DNA of 64,000 bases from an uncultured Muribaculaceae bacterium (GCA_944320595.1 CALUIB010000001.1:1-64000); one strand, 5' to 3'. Shown: positions 33,025 through 43,115, counted from the first letter of the stretch. Program-made: numbers and translations. Notes: generated by a model from the letters alone, not told the origin.

Positions 33025-33777
33025 ATGGAAGAAAATAAATATATATTCGGGATACGTGCCGTTATCGAGGCAATCGAGGCAGGCAAGGAGATTGACAAGA
33101 TTTTAGTGAAAAAAGACCTTGCAAGCGACCTTGCCGACGAACTGCTGCGCGTGGCGCGTGAAAACAAGGTGGTGGTGCAAAAAGTGCCAGTAGAGAAAAT
33201 CAACCGCGTCACTCGCAAGAACCACCAAGGGGTGCTGGCGTTTCTGTCGGCTGTTACATATTACAGGCTTGAGCATCTTGTGCCTCAGCTTTATGAGGAT
33301 GGGCGTGTGCCTTTCATGGTATTGCTCGACGGGCTTACCGATGTTCGCAACTTCGGTGCCATAGCGCGCACGTGCGATTGCGCCGGTGTAGATGCAATAG
33401 TAATTCCGGAACGCGGCAGCGTGAGCGTGGGTGCCGATGCCGTGAAAACTTCGGCTGGTGCGTTGCACTATTTACCCGTGTGCCGCGAGCATAGCCTTGT
33501 GTGGGCGGTTAAATTCTTGAAAGATAGCGGATATAAAGTGTATGGGGCTTCGGAAAAAGCCACACAAAGTTACCTTGCCCCCGATTACACGTCGCCCGTG
33601 GCCATTGTGCTTGGTTCGGAGGAGAAAGGCATATCCGATGAGATTTTGCGCCTGTGCGACGGCCTTGTCGCCATTCCCGAATACGGGCATATAAATTCGC
33701 TCAACGTGTCGGTAGCAGCAGGCATAATGGTATATGAAGTGGTGCGGCAGCGCAATTTAAACGGCAGCGCGGAGTGA
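33025..33777 (+). CDS. rlmB: 23S rRNA (guanosine-2'-O)-methyltransferase, RlmB type
   Basis: SpoU-family methyltransferase of 250 residues. It has an N-terminal L30e-like substrate domain (IFGIRAVIEAIEAGKEIDKI) and a C-terminal knotted domain with LDGLTDVRNFGAIARTCDCAG, VLGSEEKGISDEIL and PEYGHINSLNVSVAAGI. These are the three SpoU motifs with the conserved Asn, Glu and Ser-Leu-Asn. It most likely methylates G2251 of 23S rRNA; a closely related target cannot be excluded. Last gene of the dnaN run. Confidence 0.93.
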   Translation: MEENKYIFGIRAVIEAIEAGKEIDKILVKKDLASDLADELLRVARENKVVVQKVPVEKINRVTRKNHQGVLAFLSAVTYYRLEHLVPQLYEDGRVPFMVLLDGLTDVRNFGAIARTCDCAGVDAIVIPERGSVSVGADAVKTSAGALHYLPVCREHSLVWAVKFLKDSGYKVYGASEKATQSYLAPDYTSPVAIVLGSEEKGISDEILRLCDGLVAIPEYGHINSLNVSVAAGIMVYEVVRQRNLNGSAE

Positions 33778-33853
33778 AGTTCTTTCATAATTGCGCATTT
33801 TTTGGTAATTTTGCACCCGATTTTTTGAGAAACGTAACACACATAAAGTTTTT

Positions 33854-34783
33854 ATGATAAACCGCATATTGATAAGGATTAAAGTGGTGCAAATGATGTA
33901 TTCCTATTTGCTTACACAAGAGGAAAAGTCGTTTGCCGATGCGAAAAAAGAGTTGAAAAAGAGCCTTGAAATGGCTTACCGTCTTTACAACTATATCTTT
34001 GTGCTGATGGTGGAATTGACCGATATGCAAGACCGTCGTCTTGACGCTGCAAAAAACAAGTATCTGCCAAGCGAAGAGGATTTGCACCCCAATATGAAGT
34101 TTGTCAACAATGAGTTCATTAAACGTCTGCGTTCGAGCAATGAATATGCCGAGTACCAAAAGGAGAACAAGCTCACATGGCACGATGACGATATTTTCTT
34201 GAAATTACTCCTCGACAAGATATTGAAATCGGAGACATATACCGATTACATGTCTAAACCGGGCAATGATTTCGCTGCCGACTGCGAACTGTGGCGCGAC
34301 TTGCTGAAGAAGGTGGTGTTCATCGACGATGATTTCATCGACCAGCTTGAATCGAAATCGGTATATTGGAATGACGACCTTGAAACCATAGGTACGTTTG
34401 TATTGAAGACAATTAAACGCTTTGAGACGGGTAACGGCAAGGCTTTCATGCCCATGTACAAGGACGAGGAAGATAGCCTATTTGGCGAGCAACTGTTCAC
34501 GAAGGCGGTGCTCGGGCGTGACCGTTGCGACAACCTCATTAACCGTTTCATCGTTACCGAGAACTGGGATGCCGACCGCGTGGCATTCATGGATCGCGTG
34601 GTGATGGATGTGGCCATAACCGAGGTGCTGAATTATCCGGCAATACCTACGCGCGTGACGCTGAACGAATACATAGAGATAGCCAAGTATTATAGCACAC
34701 CGCGCAGCGGCCAATTTGTGAATGGAATATTAAATTCTATTATAAATTATCTAAAAGACGAGCGCATCATTGTAAAGGAATGA
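33854..34783 (+). CDS. nusB: transcription antitermination factor NusB
   Basis: 309 residues, about twice the length of the E. coli protein; Bacteroidota NusB usually carries an N-terminal extension of this kind. The NusB fold is in the second half: YWNDDLETIGTFVLKTIKRF, LFTKAVLGRDRCDNLINRFI, WDADRVAFMDRVVMDVAITE and VTLNEYIEIAKYYSTPRSGQ. It starts IRIKVVQMMYSY, a typical NusB opening. A TAATTTTG at 33806-33813 is a probable -7 box. It leads the yajC-cdaR-coaE gene order common in the phylum. Confidence 0.94.
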   Translation: MINRILIRIKVVQMMYSYLLTQEEKSFADAKKELKKSLEMAYRLYNYIFVLMVELTDMQDRRLDAAKNKYLPSEEDLHPNMKFVNNEFIKRLRSSNEYAEYQKENKLTWHDDDIFLKLLLDKILKSETYTDYMSKPGNDFAADCELWRDLLKKVVFIDDDFIDQLESKSVYWNDDLETIGTFVLKTIKRFETGNGKAFMPMYKDEEDSLFGEQLFTKAVLGRDRCDNLINRFIVTENWDADRVAFMDRVVMDVAITEVLNYPAIPTRVTLNEYIEIAKYYSTPRSGQFVNGILNSIINYLKDERIIVKE

Positions 34784-34801
34784 GATAAATTGCTATTTTT
34801 G
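34770..34801 (+). promoter_or_regulatory. promoter of yajC
   Basis: TTG at 34770-34772 and TATTTTTG at 34794-34801 are 21 bp apart. The -33 element lies within the end of nusB. The start of transcription would be near 34808, giving a leader of about 35 nt. Confidence 0.62.
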
Positions 34802-34843
34802 CACACACTGAATATTAACTGTTATAACTGACATACACACATC

Positions 34844-35194
34844 ATGGTATTAAACTTCATTTTATTGCAAGCTGCTCAAGGTACCGCAGGCGGCGGTGCT
34901 GCCGGCTGGGAAAGTTTCCTCATGATTATAGCTCTTATAGCTATTTTTTACTTTTTCATGATACGTCCGCAGTCGAAGAAGCAAAAGGAAATCAAGAAAT
35001 TCCGCGAAGGTCTTTCTGTTGGCGACAAGGTCATTACTGCCGGTGGGATTTATGGTAAAATCAGGGATATAAAGGAAACCTCGTTCTTGCTTGAAATTTC
35101 CGACAATGTAAAAATCCGCATCGACAAGAATTCGGTTTATCCTTCGGCCGAAGATGCAAATGCCAGTGCAGCGGCGACTGCCGACAAGAAGTAA
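34844..35194 (+). CDS. yajC: preprotein translocase subunit YajC
   Basis: 116 residues: one membrane helix (FLMIIALIAIFYFFMIRPQS) followed by the conserved KKQKEIKKFREGLSVGDKVI and TAGGIYGKIRDIKETSFLLE stretches. YajC is part of the SecDF-YajC complex. An Ala-rich acidic tail is usual. It has its own promoter and a terminator directly after, so it can be made as a single-gene message. Confidence 0.95.
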   Translation: MVLNFILLQAAQGTAGGGAAGWESFLMIIALIAIFYFFMIRPQSKKQKEIKKFREGLSVGDKVITAGGIYGKIRDIKETSFLLEISDNVKIRIDKNSVYPSAEDANASAAATADKK

Positions 35195-35237
35195 CCTGTG
35201 GTAGAACTCCACGGTTGCGAACCACCAAGATAGCAAC

Positions 35238-35275
35238 AAAGCCATTCGACCGATGAGTGTGGAATGGCTTTTTCA
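35238..35275 (+). terminator. Rho-independent terminator after yajC
   Basis: AAAGCCATTC (35238-35247) and GAATGGCTTT (35262-35271) pair exactly, with a T-rich tail. The ATG at 35253 in the loop is in frame with the next gene but is unlikely to be its start. Confidence 0.8.
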
Positions 35276-35288
35276 CTTTTTAAAATTG

Positions 35289-36284
35289 ATGTTTATGCCG
35301 TTAAAACCATATATCGACCGCATCAGGGCAACGTGGGCTGCTTGGAGGCACTCGCGGCGTACAAATTCGATTGTGTTATATCTGACGTGCTTAGTCATAT
35401 CGTTCCTTTTTTGGCTGTTTCTCACGCTCAATAATGAGACGCAGAAGGATCTTTCACTGCCACTGAGGCTCGCGGCAGTGCCCGACAGCACCACCATAAT
35501 TTCGGGGCTGCCCGATGTGGTGAAAGTGAGTGTGCGCGACAAGGGCTCATCGTTGCTGCGTTATGATTTCGGCAATGAGCCATCTATGACAGTTGATTTC
35601 TTAGAGTGTGCCGATGGCAACGGCAGCCTTAAAATATCATCGATTGAGATGCTTGCGCGTGTGAGGAAACTGTTCAACAACACTACGGCAGTGGTGGCTG
35701 TGTCGCCCGACTCGCTTAGTGTTAAATACACCAACTTGCCGGGCAAGCGTGTGCCTGTAAAGGCCGACGTGAAAGTGTCGGCAGCATTCGGTTATGTTAT
35801 AAACGGTGCGACAATGGTAGGTGATGACTCGGTAACGGTGTATTCCGACCGTAACACGCTTGCAGGCGTGTCGGTGGTGCAGACGCGGCGAATAGCGGAC
35901 ACCGGGCTTACCGACACGCTTACGCAGACTGTGGGTTTTCTGCCGATTGCCGGTGCCAAGGTGGTGCCTGCCGAGACAACTGTGAGAGTGCCTATTGAGC
36001 CGCTTATCGCCAAAAAGCAAAAGGTGAACATCGATGTAGTGAACTTGCCGATAGGGGTGAACGTAATCACTTTCCCATCGACGGTCGAGGCATCGTTCCT
36101 GGTGCCACAGAGTATTTATAGCAAGGTTATGAATATAAAGGCGGTGGTAAATTACAGCGATATTCTGCGGCTTGCAGGTACTGATTCGGCCAGCAAGGTG
36201 GCTGTGAAAATAATAGAAGTTCCGGCTGAATGCCGTAACATTTCGTTGGCATCGGACAGTGTGGAGTATATAGTCGAGAAATAA
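35289..36284 (+). CDS. YbbR-domain (CdaR-like) membrane protein
   Basis: About 331 residues. A basic start (MFMPLKPYIDRIRATWAAWR) precedes one membrane helix (IVLYLTCLVISFLFWLFLTL). The rest is beta-rich with YbbR-type repeats, for example VKYTNLPGKRVPVKADVKVS and VNIDVVNLPIGVNVITFPST. In firmicutes CdaR controls the di-AMP cyclase CdaA; the Bacteroidota homologues lie between yajC and coaE and their function is not established. I choose 35289 (35295 is as likely) because the ATG at 35253 lies in the yajC terminator loop. Confidence 0.85.
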   Translation: MFMPLKPYIDRIRATWAAWRHSRRTNSIVLYLTCLVISFLFWLFLTLNNETQKDLSLPLRLAAVPDSTTIISGLPDVVKVSVRDKGSSLLRYDFGNEPSMTVDFLECADGNGSLKISSIEMLARVRKLFNNTTAVVAVSPDSLSVKYTNLPGKRVPVKADVKVSAAFGYVINGATMVGDDSVTVYSDRNTLAGVSVVQTRRIADTGLTDTLTQTVGFLPIAGAKVVPAETTVRVPIEPLIAKKQKVNIDVVNLPIGVNVITFPSTVEASFLVPQSIYSKVMNIKAVVNYSDILRLAGTDSASKVAVKIIEVPAECRNISLASDSVEYIVEK

Positions 36285-36292
36285 AGGAATAC

Positions 36293-36883
36293 ATGAAGGT
36301 TATTGCATTGACCGGCGGAATAGGCAGTGGCAAGAGTGTGGTATCGGCCATGTTGCGAGTCATGGGATACAGGGTGTATGACTGTGACAGTCGTGCTCGG
36401 TCGTTGATGGACGGTTCGCAGGAGATAAAAAACAAACTTGTGCGCGAGTTTGGAGCAGACGCAGTATCGCCTGCCGGGGAAATTGACCGCAAGTATATTG
36501 CCGGACGTGTGTTTGGCGACGGCGAGGCATTGCGGCGGCTCAATGGTATCGTCCACCCTGCCGTTAGGCAGGATTTGCAGCGATGGGTGGCAGATGGAGC
36601 AGCTTGTGGATGCGGCTGTGTGTTTGTGGAAACGGCCATATTGCGCAATAGCAATTTGCGCGACCTTGTGAGCCATGAATGGAATGTGCATGCGCCCGTA
36701 GAAGTGCGCGTGGGGCGTGTGATGAAACGCAATGAATTGCCGCGCGAGGCAGTGGAGGCTCGCATCAAGGCACAAGTCGGCGAGGAGCCCGGCGAAGACG
36801 CATCGATAATAGTAAACGATGGTATAAGTGCAGTGCTGCCGCAAGTAACCGCCCTGCTGGAAAAAATAAAGGTTGGCTTTTGA
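36293..36883 (+). CDS. coaE: dephospho-CoA kinase
   Basis: Last step of CoA synthesis: phosphorylates the 3'-hydroxyl of dephospho-CoA. 196 residues. P-loop ALTGGIGSGKSVVSAMLRVM at the N-terminus, then YDCDSRARSLMD, GRVFGDGEALRRLNGIVHP and VETAILRNSNLRDLV, typical of CoaE. It is 8 bp after the YbbR gene. The stop codon lies in the loop of the terminator at 36861-36900. Confidence 0.95.
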   Translation: MKVIALTGGIGSGKSVVSAMLRVMGYRVYDCDSRARSLMDGSQEIKNKLVREFGADAVSPAGEIDRKYIAGRVFGDGEALRRLNGIVHPAVRQDLQRWVADGAACGCGCVFVETAILRNSNLRDLVSHEWNVHAPVEVRVGRVMKRNELPREAVEARIKAQVGEEPGEDASIIVNDGISAVLPQVTALLEKIKVGF

Positions 36884-36900
36884 ACCAACCTTTATTTTTT
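36861..36900. terminator. bidirectional terminator between coaE and guaA
   Basis: AAAAAATAAAGGTTGG (36861-36876) and CCAACCTTTATTTTTT (36885-36900) are exact complements with an 8-nt loop holding the coaE stop codon. A- and T-runs serve both convergent genes. Confidence 0.88.
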
Positions 36901-36942
36901 GTTTGTAACAATCTTTTATTTGTGGTGACCACTATGATGGGG

Positions 36943-38466
36943 TTATTCCCACTCGATGGTTGCCGGTGGCTTTGAGCTGATGTCGTAGCACACGCGGTTT
37001 ACGCCTTTCACTTTATTGATGATGTCGTTGCTTACTTTGGCGAGGAACTCGTAGGGGAGATGCGCCCAGTCGGCGGTCATTGCATCGGTGCTGGTCACGG
37101 CACGTAATGCCACGGCGCGTTCGTAGGTACGTTCGTCACCCATCACTCCGACGCTTTGCACGGGTAGCAATATCACGCCAGCTTGCCAAACTTTGTCGTA
37201 TAGGTTCCAGTCGCGCAGCCCTTGTATGAATATGTCGTCGGCATCTTGCAGTATGCGTACTTTTTCACGAGTGATGTCGCCAAGGATTCGCACGGCCAGC
37301 CCAGGGCCGGGGAACGGGTGTCGCTTGATGAGGTGGTCGGGCATACCGAGTTCGCGCCCCACACGCCTTACTTCGTCCTTGAAGAGCAGGCGCAACGGTT
37401 CGCACAGTTTCAAGTTCATCTTTTCGGGAAGACCACCCACATTGTGGTGGCTCTTGATTACTGTGCCGGTAATAGACAATGATTCTATGCAGTCGGGGTA
37501 AATGGTGCCCTGTGCGAGCCACTTCACATCCTCGATTTTACGGGCCTCTTCGTCGAAAACGTCGATGAACCCCTTGCCTATGATTTTTCGCTTGCGTTCG
37601 GGGTCGGTGACTCCGGCAAGTTCGCTGAAGAATTTTTCGCTTGCATCAACGCCTATCACGTTAAGTCCGAGGCATTCATAGTCGTGCAGCACGTTTTTGA
37701 ACTCGTTTTTGCGCAGCATCCCGTGGTCAACGAAGATGCAGGTGAGGTTGCTCCCGATGGCCTTGTTGAGCAGCACGGCAGCTACCGACGAGTCAACGCC
37801 GCCGCTCAAACCGAGTACCACCTTGTCGTTGCCAAGCTGCTCCTTGAGCTGTGCTACTGTAGTTTCGATGAACGATGATGCATTCCAGTCCTGCTTGCCG
37901 CCGCATATTCCCACGACGAAGTTTTTCAGGATTTGTGTGCCGTCAACGGTGTGGTAAACTTCGGGGTGGAACTGCACTCCCCACAGCTTTTCGCCTTCGG
38001 CCTGGTAGGCTGCGACGGCCACTTTGTCGGTCGAGGCAATAATCTTGAATTTTTCGGGCAGGGCTGTGATGGTGTCGCCATGGCTCATCCATACTTGCGA
38101 ATTTGGGCTTATGCCTTTCAGCAATGGGTTTTCACCGTCGAATTTGGCCAGGTTTGCTCGTCCGTATTCACGAGTTGCAGCCGGTTCCACTTTGCCGCCA
38201 TTGGCGTATGCCATGAATTGCGCCCCGTAGCATATTCCCAATATGGGATATTTGCCCCTAATCTCCGACAAGTCGATACGGAAAGCCTTTTCATCGTAAA
38301 CCGAGAACGGGCTGCCCGAAAGTATCACACCAATTACCGACTTGTCGCCGTGCGGGAACTTGTTGTAGGGTACTATCTCGCAATACATATTCAGCTCGCG
38401 TACACGGCGGCCTATGAGTTGCGTAGTCTGTGACCCGAAGTCAAGAATTATTATTTTCTCCTGCAT
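36943..38466 (-). CDS. guaA: GMP synthase (glutamine-hydrolysing)
   Basis: Converts XMP to GMP. 507 residues. N-terminal glutamine amidotransferase: [19 protein letters not shown], the nucleophile Cys in [11 protein letters not shown] and the His/Glu in [14 protein letters not shown]-PPase domain: [16 protein letters not shown]. The dimerisation domain ends [16 protein letters not shown], the universal GuaA C-terminus. It has its own strong promoter at 38498-38528. No riboswitch-like structure is evident in the 60-nt region between promoter and start. Confidence 0.98.
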   Translation of the reverse strand: MQEKIIILDFGSQTTQLIGRRVRELNMYCEIVPYNKFPHGDKSVIGVILSGSPFSVYDEKAFRIDLSEIRGKYPILGICYGAQFMAYANGGKVEPAATREYGRANLAKFDGENPLLKGISPNSQVWMSHGDTITALPEKFKIIASTDKVAVAAYQAEGEKLWGVQFHPEVYHTVDGTQILKNFVVGICGGKQDWNASSFIETTVAQLKEQLGNDKVVLGLSGGVDSSVAAVLLNKAIGSNLTCIFVDHGMLRKNEFKNVLHDYECLGLNVIGVDASEKFFSELAGVTDPERKRKIIGKGFIDVFDEEARKIEDVKWLAQGTIYPDCIESLSITGTVIKSHHNVGGLPEKMNLKLCEPLRLLFKDEVRRVGRELGMPDHLIKRHPFPGPGLAVRILGDITREKVRILQDADDIFIQGLRDWNLYDKVWQAGVILLPVQSVGVMGDERTYERAVALRAVTSTDAMTADWAHLPYEFLAKVSNDIINKVKGVNRVCYDISSKPPATIEWE

Positions 38467-38497
38467 ATAATTTATATATGTGTGTGTAACTATTTTG

Positions 38498-38528
38498 CAA
38501 AGTTAATGCAACTGTGTTGCCGAGCAAA
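38498..38528 (-). promoter_or_regulatory. promoter of guaA
   Basis: The minus strand has TTTG at 38528-38525 and TAACTTTG at 38505-38498, 19 bp apart. Transcription should begin near 38491, a leader of about 25 nt. Confidence 0.65.
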
Positions 38529-38567
38529 GTAAATCTACCGAAAAAAGCTATGGCACACGTGCCGATG

Positions 38568-40112
38568 TTATTTCTTCGACATGGTGACAATGGGTATTAT
38601 CATCTCTTCCATCGATATGCCGCCGTGCTGGAACGTGTCGTTGTAGTATTGCACGTAATGGTTGTAATTGTTTGGATAAGCAAAGAAGTCGCGGTTAGAG
38701 GCAAAAATGTAGGTCGTGGATATGTTTGGCGACGGCAACCCGAAGGCAAGCGGTTGCTTTATTTCATACACCTGCTTGGGATTGTAGCTAAGGTTCTTGC
38801 CGAGTTTGTACCGCAGGTTTGTGTTGGTGGCGCGGTCGCCTATCACTTTTATTGGATTGTTCACCCTCACAGTGCCATGGTCGGTGGTGAGGACTACGCG
38901 GTAGCCATGCGAGGCGATTTGTTTAAGCAGGTTGGTCACTGCCGAATGCTTGAACCACGACTCGGTGAGCGAACGGTATGCGGCATCGGAATAAGCCAGT
39001 TCGCGTATCATTTTCGACTCGGTGCGCGCGTGCGACAGCATATCCACGAAGTTTATCACCAGCACGTTGAGGTCGTATCCCGAGAGGTTGGCGAAGTTCT
39101 GGAGCAATTTTTCGCCGCCGGCTGAATCGTTTATTTTGTTGTATGAAAAGCTGTACCGCTTGCGATAGCGGTCGAGCAGCGTCTGCACCAATGGCGACTC
39201 GTTAAGGTTTTTACCCTCCTCTTCGTCTTCATCTACCCACAGGTCGGGAAACATCTTGGAGATGTGTACTGGCATAAGCCCCGAGAAGATGGCATTGCGG
39301 GCATATTGCGTGGCCGTGGGCAGGATGCTGCAATACAGCTCGTCCTCGTCGATGTTGAAGTATTCGCTCACGATGGGTTTCACCATACGCCACTGGTCGA
39401 GGCGGAAGTTGTCGATGACGATGAAAAACACCTTTTCGCCTGCGTCGAGCAGGGGGAACACCTTGTTTTTCATCACTTCGTGGCTCATGAGTGGATGTCG
39501 GTCGGTTGTCACCCATGTTTCGTAATTTTTTTTGACGAACTTGGAGAATGCCGAGTTTGCCTCGATTTTTTGCAACAATAGCAGCTCGTCGAGGTTGGTG
39601 TCGGTGCTGGCAAGTGTAAGTTCCCAATGTACAAGAGTCTTATATACCTCGCACCAGTCGGCGAATGATGCCGCATTGTTGATGGTCATGCTTATGTTGT
39701 GGAATTCTTGCTGGTAGTCGAGTGTGGCTTTTTGTGCCACGAGCCGGCTTGAATGCAAGTTTTTTTTAATCGACAGCAATATCTGGTTTGGATTGACGGG
39801 CTTTATCAGGTAGTCGGCGATTTTGTTGCCGATAGCCTGGTTCATGATGTTTTCTTCCTCGCTTTTGGTTATCATTATCACCGGAACTTCGGGCGAAGTG
39901 ACCTTGATTTGCGACAAGGTTTCGAGGCCGCTAAGGCCGGGCATATTCTCATCGAGGATTATGAGGTCGAAATTGCGCTCGGCTGCGGCATCGAGTGCGT
40001 CGCGCCCGTTGGATACCGTTACCACGTCATATCCCTTTTGTTTTAGAAACAGTATGTGGGGCTTCAACAAGTCAATTTCGTCATCGGCCCATAATATCAA
40101 TCCGTTGTTCAT
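38568..40112 (-). CDS. porX: PorX: response regulator with PglZ/alkaline-phosphatase-like domain
   Basis: 514 residues. The receiver domain (1-120) begins LILWADDEIDLLKPHILFLK, has the phospho-acceptor Asp54 in LIILDENMPGLSG, MITKSEEEN and the Lys in DYLIKPVNPNQ. The C-terminal PglZ domain has FFIVIDNFRLDQWR, PTATQYARNAIFSGLMP (nucleophile Thr) and LTTDHGTVRVNNP. This fusion defines PorX, the regulator that with PorY controls type IX secretion genes. porW lies 15 bp upstream in the same direction, so they share a message. No PorY kinase is in the window. Confidence 0.93.
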   Translation of the reverse strand: MNNGLILWADDEIDLLKPHILFLKQKGYDVVTVSNGRDALDAAAERNFDLIILDENMPGLSGLETLSQIKVTSPEVPVIMITKSEEENIMNQAIGNKIADYLIKPVNPNQILLSIKKNLHSSRLVAQKATLDYQQEFHNISMTINNAASFADWCEVYKTLVHWELTLASTDTNLDELLLLQKIEANSAFSKFVKKNYETWVTTDRHPLMSHEVMKNKVFPLLDAGEKVFFIVIDNFRLDQWRMVKPIVSEYFNIDEDELYCSILPTATQYARNAIFSGLMPVHISKMFPDLWVDEDEEEGKNLNESPLVQTLLDRYRKRYSFSYNKINDSAGGEKLLQNFANLSGYDLNVLVINFVDMLSHARTESKMIRELAYSDAAYRSLTESWFKHSAVTNLLKQIASHGYRVVLTTDHGTVRVNNPIKVIGDRATNTNLRYKLGKNLSYNPKQVYEIKQPLAFGLPSPNISTTYIFASNRDFFAYPNNYNHYVQYYNDTFQHGGISMEEMIIPIVTMSKK

Positions 40113-40127
40113 TTCTCTTTTCCGTCG

Positions 40128-42980
40128 TTATTGGTCGGGGCTTTCGTCATCGTTCGGCCCAGTGTCGTTTTCTTCGTCCATCATGGCATCACCGCGTGCT
40201 TGGTTAAGTTGCTCAAGGTATGTGAAATATTCCTCAAGCGACCGTCCTTCGTTAACGAGCAGGTTGAAGTTATCAACGCTTATCATCACGTGTCGCACAC
40301 TGGGTGGCAGGTGCAACTTGTCGTCGCCAGCGAGTAGCGATTTGTATTCAACAAGTTCCTCAAAGTTATTAAAACCTTTTATTATAAGCAAGCCCAAGCG
40401 ACCGAAATTCATTTGTTCAAGGTCGAAGTCTTTTATTTCAAAGGTCGAGAAATTGTGACGGGCGATGTCGAAAAGCAACTGGTTCTCCGAAACCGAGTCG
40501 CGAGAGAAAGCAAGCACATAATAGTGTGGCGACTGAGGTTCCCACTTGAATGGTGTTGCGTGGCGTGAAGTGTCGTTGGGGTCGATTGAGTCGTTGGTGA
40601 GTCGTGTGGCCCAGAACATTCCGCGCAGGTTGCTGCCACCGCCTTCGAGCTTGCGCCCTTGTGCTATCTGCCGCATTATTTCCGAGGCTGTGGGTGTTAT
40701 GTCGGTCTCGGGATAGCGTTCAAGCATTTCGCGCAATGTCGATTTGAATTTGTCGTAATTCTTTTCGGTGAGGTATGACAGTGCGTCGATAAACATGAAC
40801 TTGGGCATTATTTTCGACAACGGGTAGCGGCGCATCATTTCGGCGTATGCCTCGTGCACGCTGTCGTTGCGGTTGTTCAGGTAATCGTCGTATGCGTCGG
40901 CATACATTTGTTCCTGGTCGCGCTCCATGTTCCGCAAGTTTTCTATATAGTTGGGGTCTTGCATGGCTTGTCCGTAACCCGATTCGGCGAAATTGGTAAT
41001 TATCAGTTGCCTGTAACGCTCGGCCATGGCCATATTGCCCATGCGCACATACATTAGGTACAGGTTGTAGTATGTGTCGAGCCTGTATATGTTGTCGGGG
41101 TAGCGCGTCAGCAGTGTATTGAATTGCGTTATCGAGCCGTTGAAGTCTTCGAGGCGGTCTTTGAGTATCACGCCCATGTTGAACAGCCCTTCTTGTATAA
41201 TGTCGTTGCACGTTTGGCGTTCCTCGTCGGTCTTTGGAATTTGTGCCAAGTAATATTCCACATAGTGTGGGTCCTCGATGCGCTTGAGCGAGTCGGCCTC
41301 GGCTGGCGAGATTGAGTCGTTGGCCGCATCGCCGCCGTCTATCGGGTTTCCGTCTTCGTCCATGTTGTCATAGTCCACCTCGTCGAATTCCGACATCGAG
41401 AATGTTGCCTTGTTCCTGCGCCGCCAGTCATCTTCAAGCTTGCGGCTCCCCCATGCTTTTTGGAAAGCCGTTTTGCCCGCATTCTTGGTGGTAGTGTTGT
41501 AGAAGTACCATGAATCGTCGGTGTTGAGTGTAAATGTCGATGGTGCATTGTCTTTGTTGCCGAGCATGGAACCTTGTGCTGCCTGTTGTGCCAAGTATTC
41601 TTCGCGCCGGGCTTCCTCGGCAGCTTCCTCCTCTTGTTTCTTCAATTCTGCAATAAGTTTTTCGGCCACAGCCTTTTGCTCGTCGGGTGTCATGGCCGAA
41701 AGCCGCAGCAGCGAGTCTTGCAATTCCACGTTTTGTGCATACACGGCCAACTCATCGAGAACGTCGGAGCGTTTTTTCAAGCTGTCGTAACCGGCATAAT
41801 CTTCACCTATAAGCGGTACTGCCTCGGCATAGCAAGGCTGGGCAAGGTCGTACCGCCCTTGCTTGAAATATATAGCGCCAAGCGTGAGTTGGCTTATGGC
41901 CTTTTCTATGCCGTTGCGTGTGCTTTTTTCTGCTGCGAGCACATAATTCTCTATGGCATGGGTGGTGTCTTGCCGCGACAGGTATAGGTTGCCAATTGCA
42001 TAATATATTTGGTCGAGGTAGTCCTTGTTGCGGTCGTATTTCACCATCGAGCGCAGCGATTTCACCTCTTTTTCTATGTCGCTGCCGGTGTAAACCTCGC
42101 TTTGCTTTATGCGGGCGTTGAACTTTGTGCGGTAAGTTGCGCTGTTGGCTCCGCTCACTTTCTTGAAGGCGATGTATGCGTCGGCCTGTCTTCCCGACTT
42201 TTCACACAGTTGCCCGTACAAGAAACGCAGTCTCACTTTTTGTGCGCCCCCGGCGTGGTCGATGGCTCGGGCCAGGTATGGCAGTGCGCGGTCGGCACTG
42301 TCAACCTTGATGTGATAGTTTGCCATCGACAGGTTGTATAGGTCGCGCAGTTTCCCACTAGTCAGGTCTTTGTCTTTAATCCTTGAGATTATGTTTTCGG
42401 CATCGGCAGTCCATTCAAGTGCATTGTAGCACTGGGCCTCCCACAGGCGAGCCTCGGTTACCACCTCGGGCAGCCATTTGAAGTGTCCAGCAGTGTAGTG
42501 GAAAGTGGCTGCGGCTGTCATGAAGTCGCCTTTCATGTATTGGGCACGTCCCATCATGAGCCATGCGTTGTGCAGGAACGGATTGTATTCTTCGCGTTTC
42601 ATCCATTCCTTGTATTTTGGGTCGCGGCCTTTGCCGCTTTTCTTCTTGGGTTTCTTTTTTATAGAGTGCAGGCGTATGGCCTTTTGCATCTTTTCCACCG
42701 TGCGAGTGAAGTCGGCCGATGGCTGCGGGCTTGTAGGGTATTGGTAAGCCTCGGCAGGGTGGATATATATCTGCTTGGTGTAGTCGTCCTCATAGTCGGT
42801 CTCCATCTCCTTCAATTGCTGCTTATAATGTTCCGAGCCATTGAAATATACATTATACCGAGTTGTGAACGACTGCCAAAAGCGCGACATGGCAGTATTC
42901 TTCTTGGTGCTGCACGCAGTGCCAAGAAGTAACAATGCCGCCATCAACAAGGCTGGTATGTAACGCCAAATTTTTTCCAA
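40128..42980 (-). CDS. porW: PorW/SprE type IX secretion lipoprotein with TPR repeats
   Basis: 950 residues. Lipoprotein signal YIPALLMAALLLLGTACST with the lipidated Cys at residue 23. The start of the mature part, KNTAMSRFWQSFTTRYNVYF, is typical of PorW/SprE. Many TPR helices follow over about residues 100-450, then a low-complexity Ala/Glu/Gln segment near 455, acidic patches near 545-570, more helices and a C-terminal domain (SLEEYFTYLEQLNQ) with an acidic tail. PorW connects the inner and outer parts of the type IX machine in Porphyromonas, and SprE is needed for gliding in Flavobacterium. Directly upstream of porX. Confidence 0.9.
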   Translation of the reverse strand: MEKIWRYIPALLMAALLLLGTACSTKKNTAMSRFWQSFTTRYNVYFNGSEHYKQQLKEMETDYEDDYTKQIYIHPAEAYQYPTSPQPSADFTRTVEKMQKAIRLHSIKKKPKKKSGKGRDPKYKEWMKREEYNPFLHNAWLMMGRAQYMKGDFMTAAATFHYTAGHFKWLPEVVTEARLWEAQCYNALEWTADAENIISRIKDKDLTSGKLRDLYNLSMANYHIKVDSADRALPYLARAIDHAGGAQKVRLRFLYGQLCEKSGRQADAYIAFKKVSGANSATYRTKFNARIKQSEVYTGSDIEKEVKSLRSMVKYDRNKDYLDQIYYAIGNLYLSRQDTTHAIENYVLAAEKSTRNGIEKAISQLTLGAIYFKQGRYDLAQPCYAEAVPLIGEDYAGYDSLKKRSDVLDELAVYAQNVELQDSLLRLSAMTPDEQKAVAEKLIAELKKQEEEAAEEARREEYLAQQAAQGSMLGNKDNAPSTFTLNTDDSWYFYNTTTKNAGKTAFQKAWGSRKLEDDWRRRNKATFSMSEFDEVDYDNMDEDGNPIDGGDAANDSISPAEADSLKRIEDPHYVEYYLAQIPKTDEERQTCNDIIQEGLFNMGVILKDRLEDFNGSITQFNTLLTRYPDNIYRLDTYYNLYLMYVRMGNMAMAERYRQLIITNFAESGYGQAMQDPNYIENLRNMERDQEQMYADAYDDYLNNRNDSVHEAYAEMMRRYPLSKIMPKFMFIDALSYLTEKNYDKFKSTLREMLERYPETDITPTASEIMRQIAQGRKLEGGGSNLRGMFWATRLTNDSIDPNDTSRHATPFKWEPQSPHYYVLAFSRDSVSENQLLFDIARHNFSTFEIKDFDLEQMNFGRLGLLIIKGFNNFEELVEYKSLLAGDDKLHLPPSVRHVMISVDNFNLLVNEGRSLEEYFTYLEQLNQARGDAMMDEENDTGPNDDESPDQ

Positions 42981-43115
42981 AGCGTCAAAAAGACTTCACC
43001 AAAATATAAACGTAACATCGATTGAATTATTTCAACTGAATTAAAATTTCGGTCAATTTTTATGTTTTGAGGTAATGTGAGTAATTTTGTAACTCAAAAA
43101 TAGAATATTGTTCGT

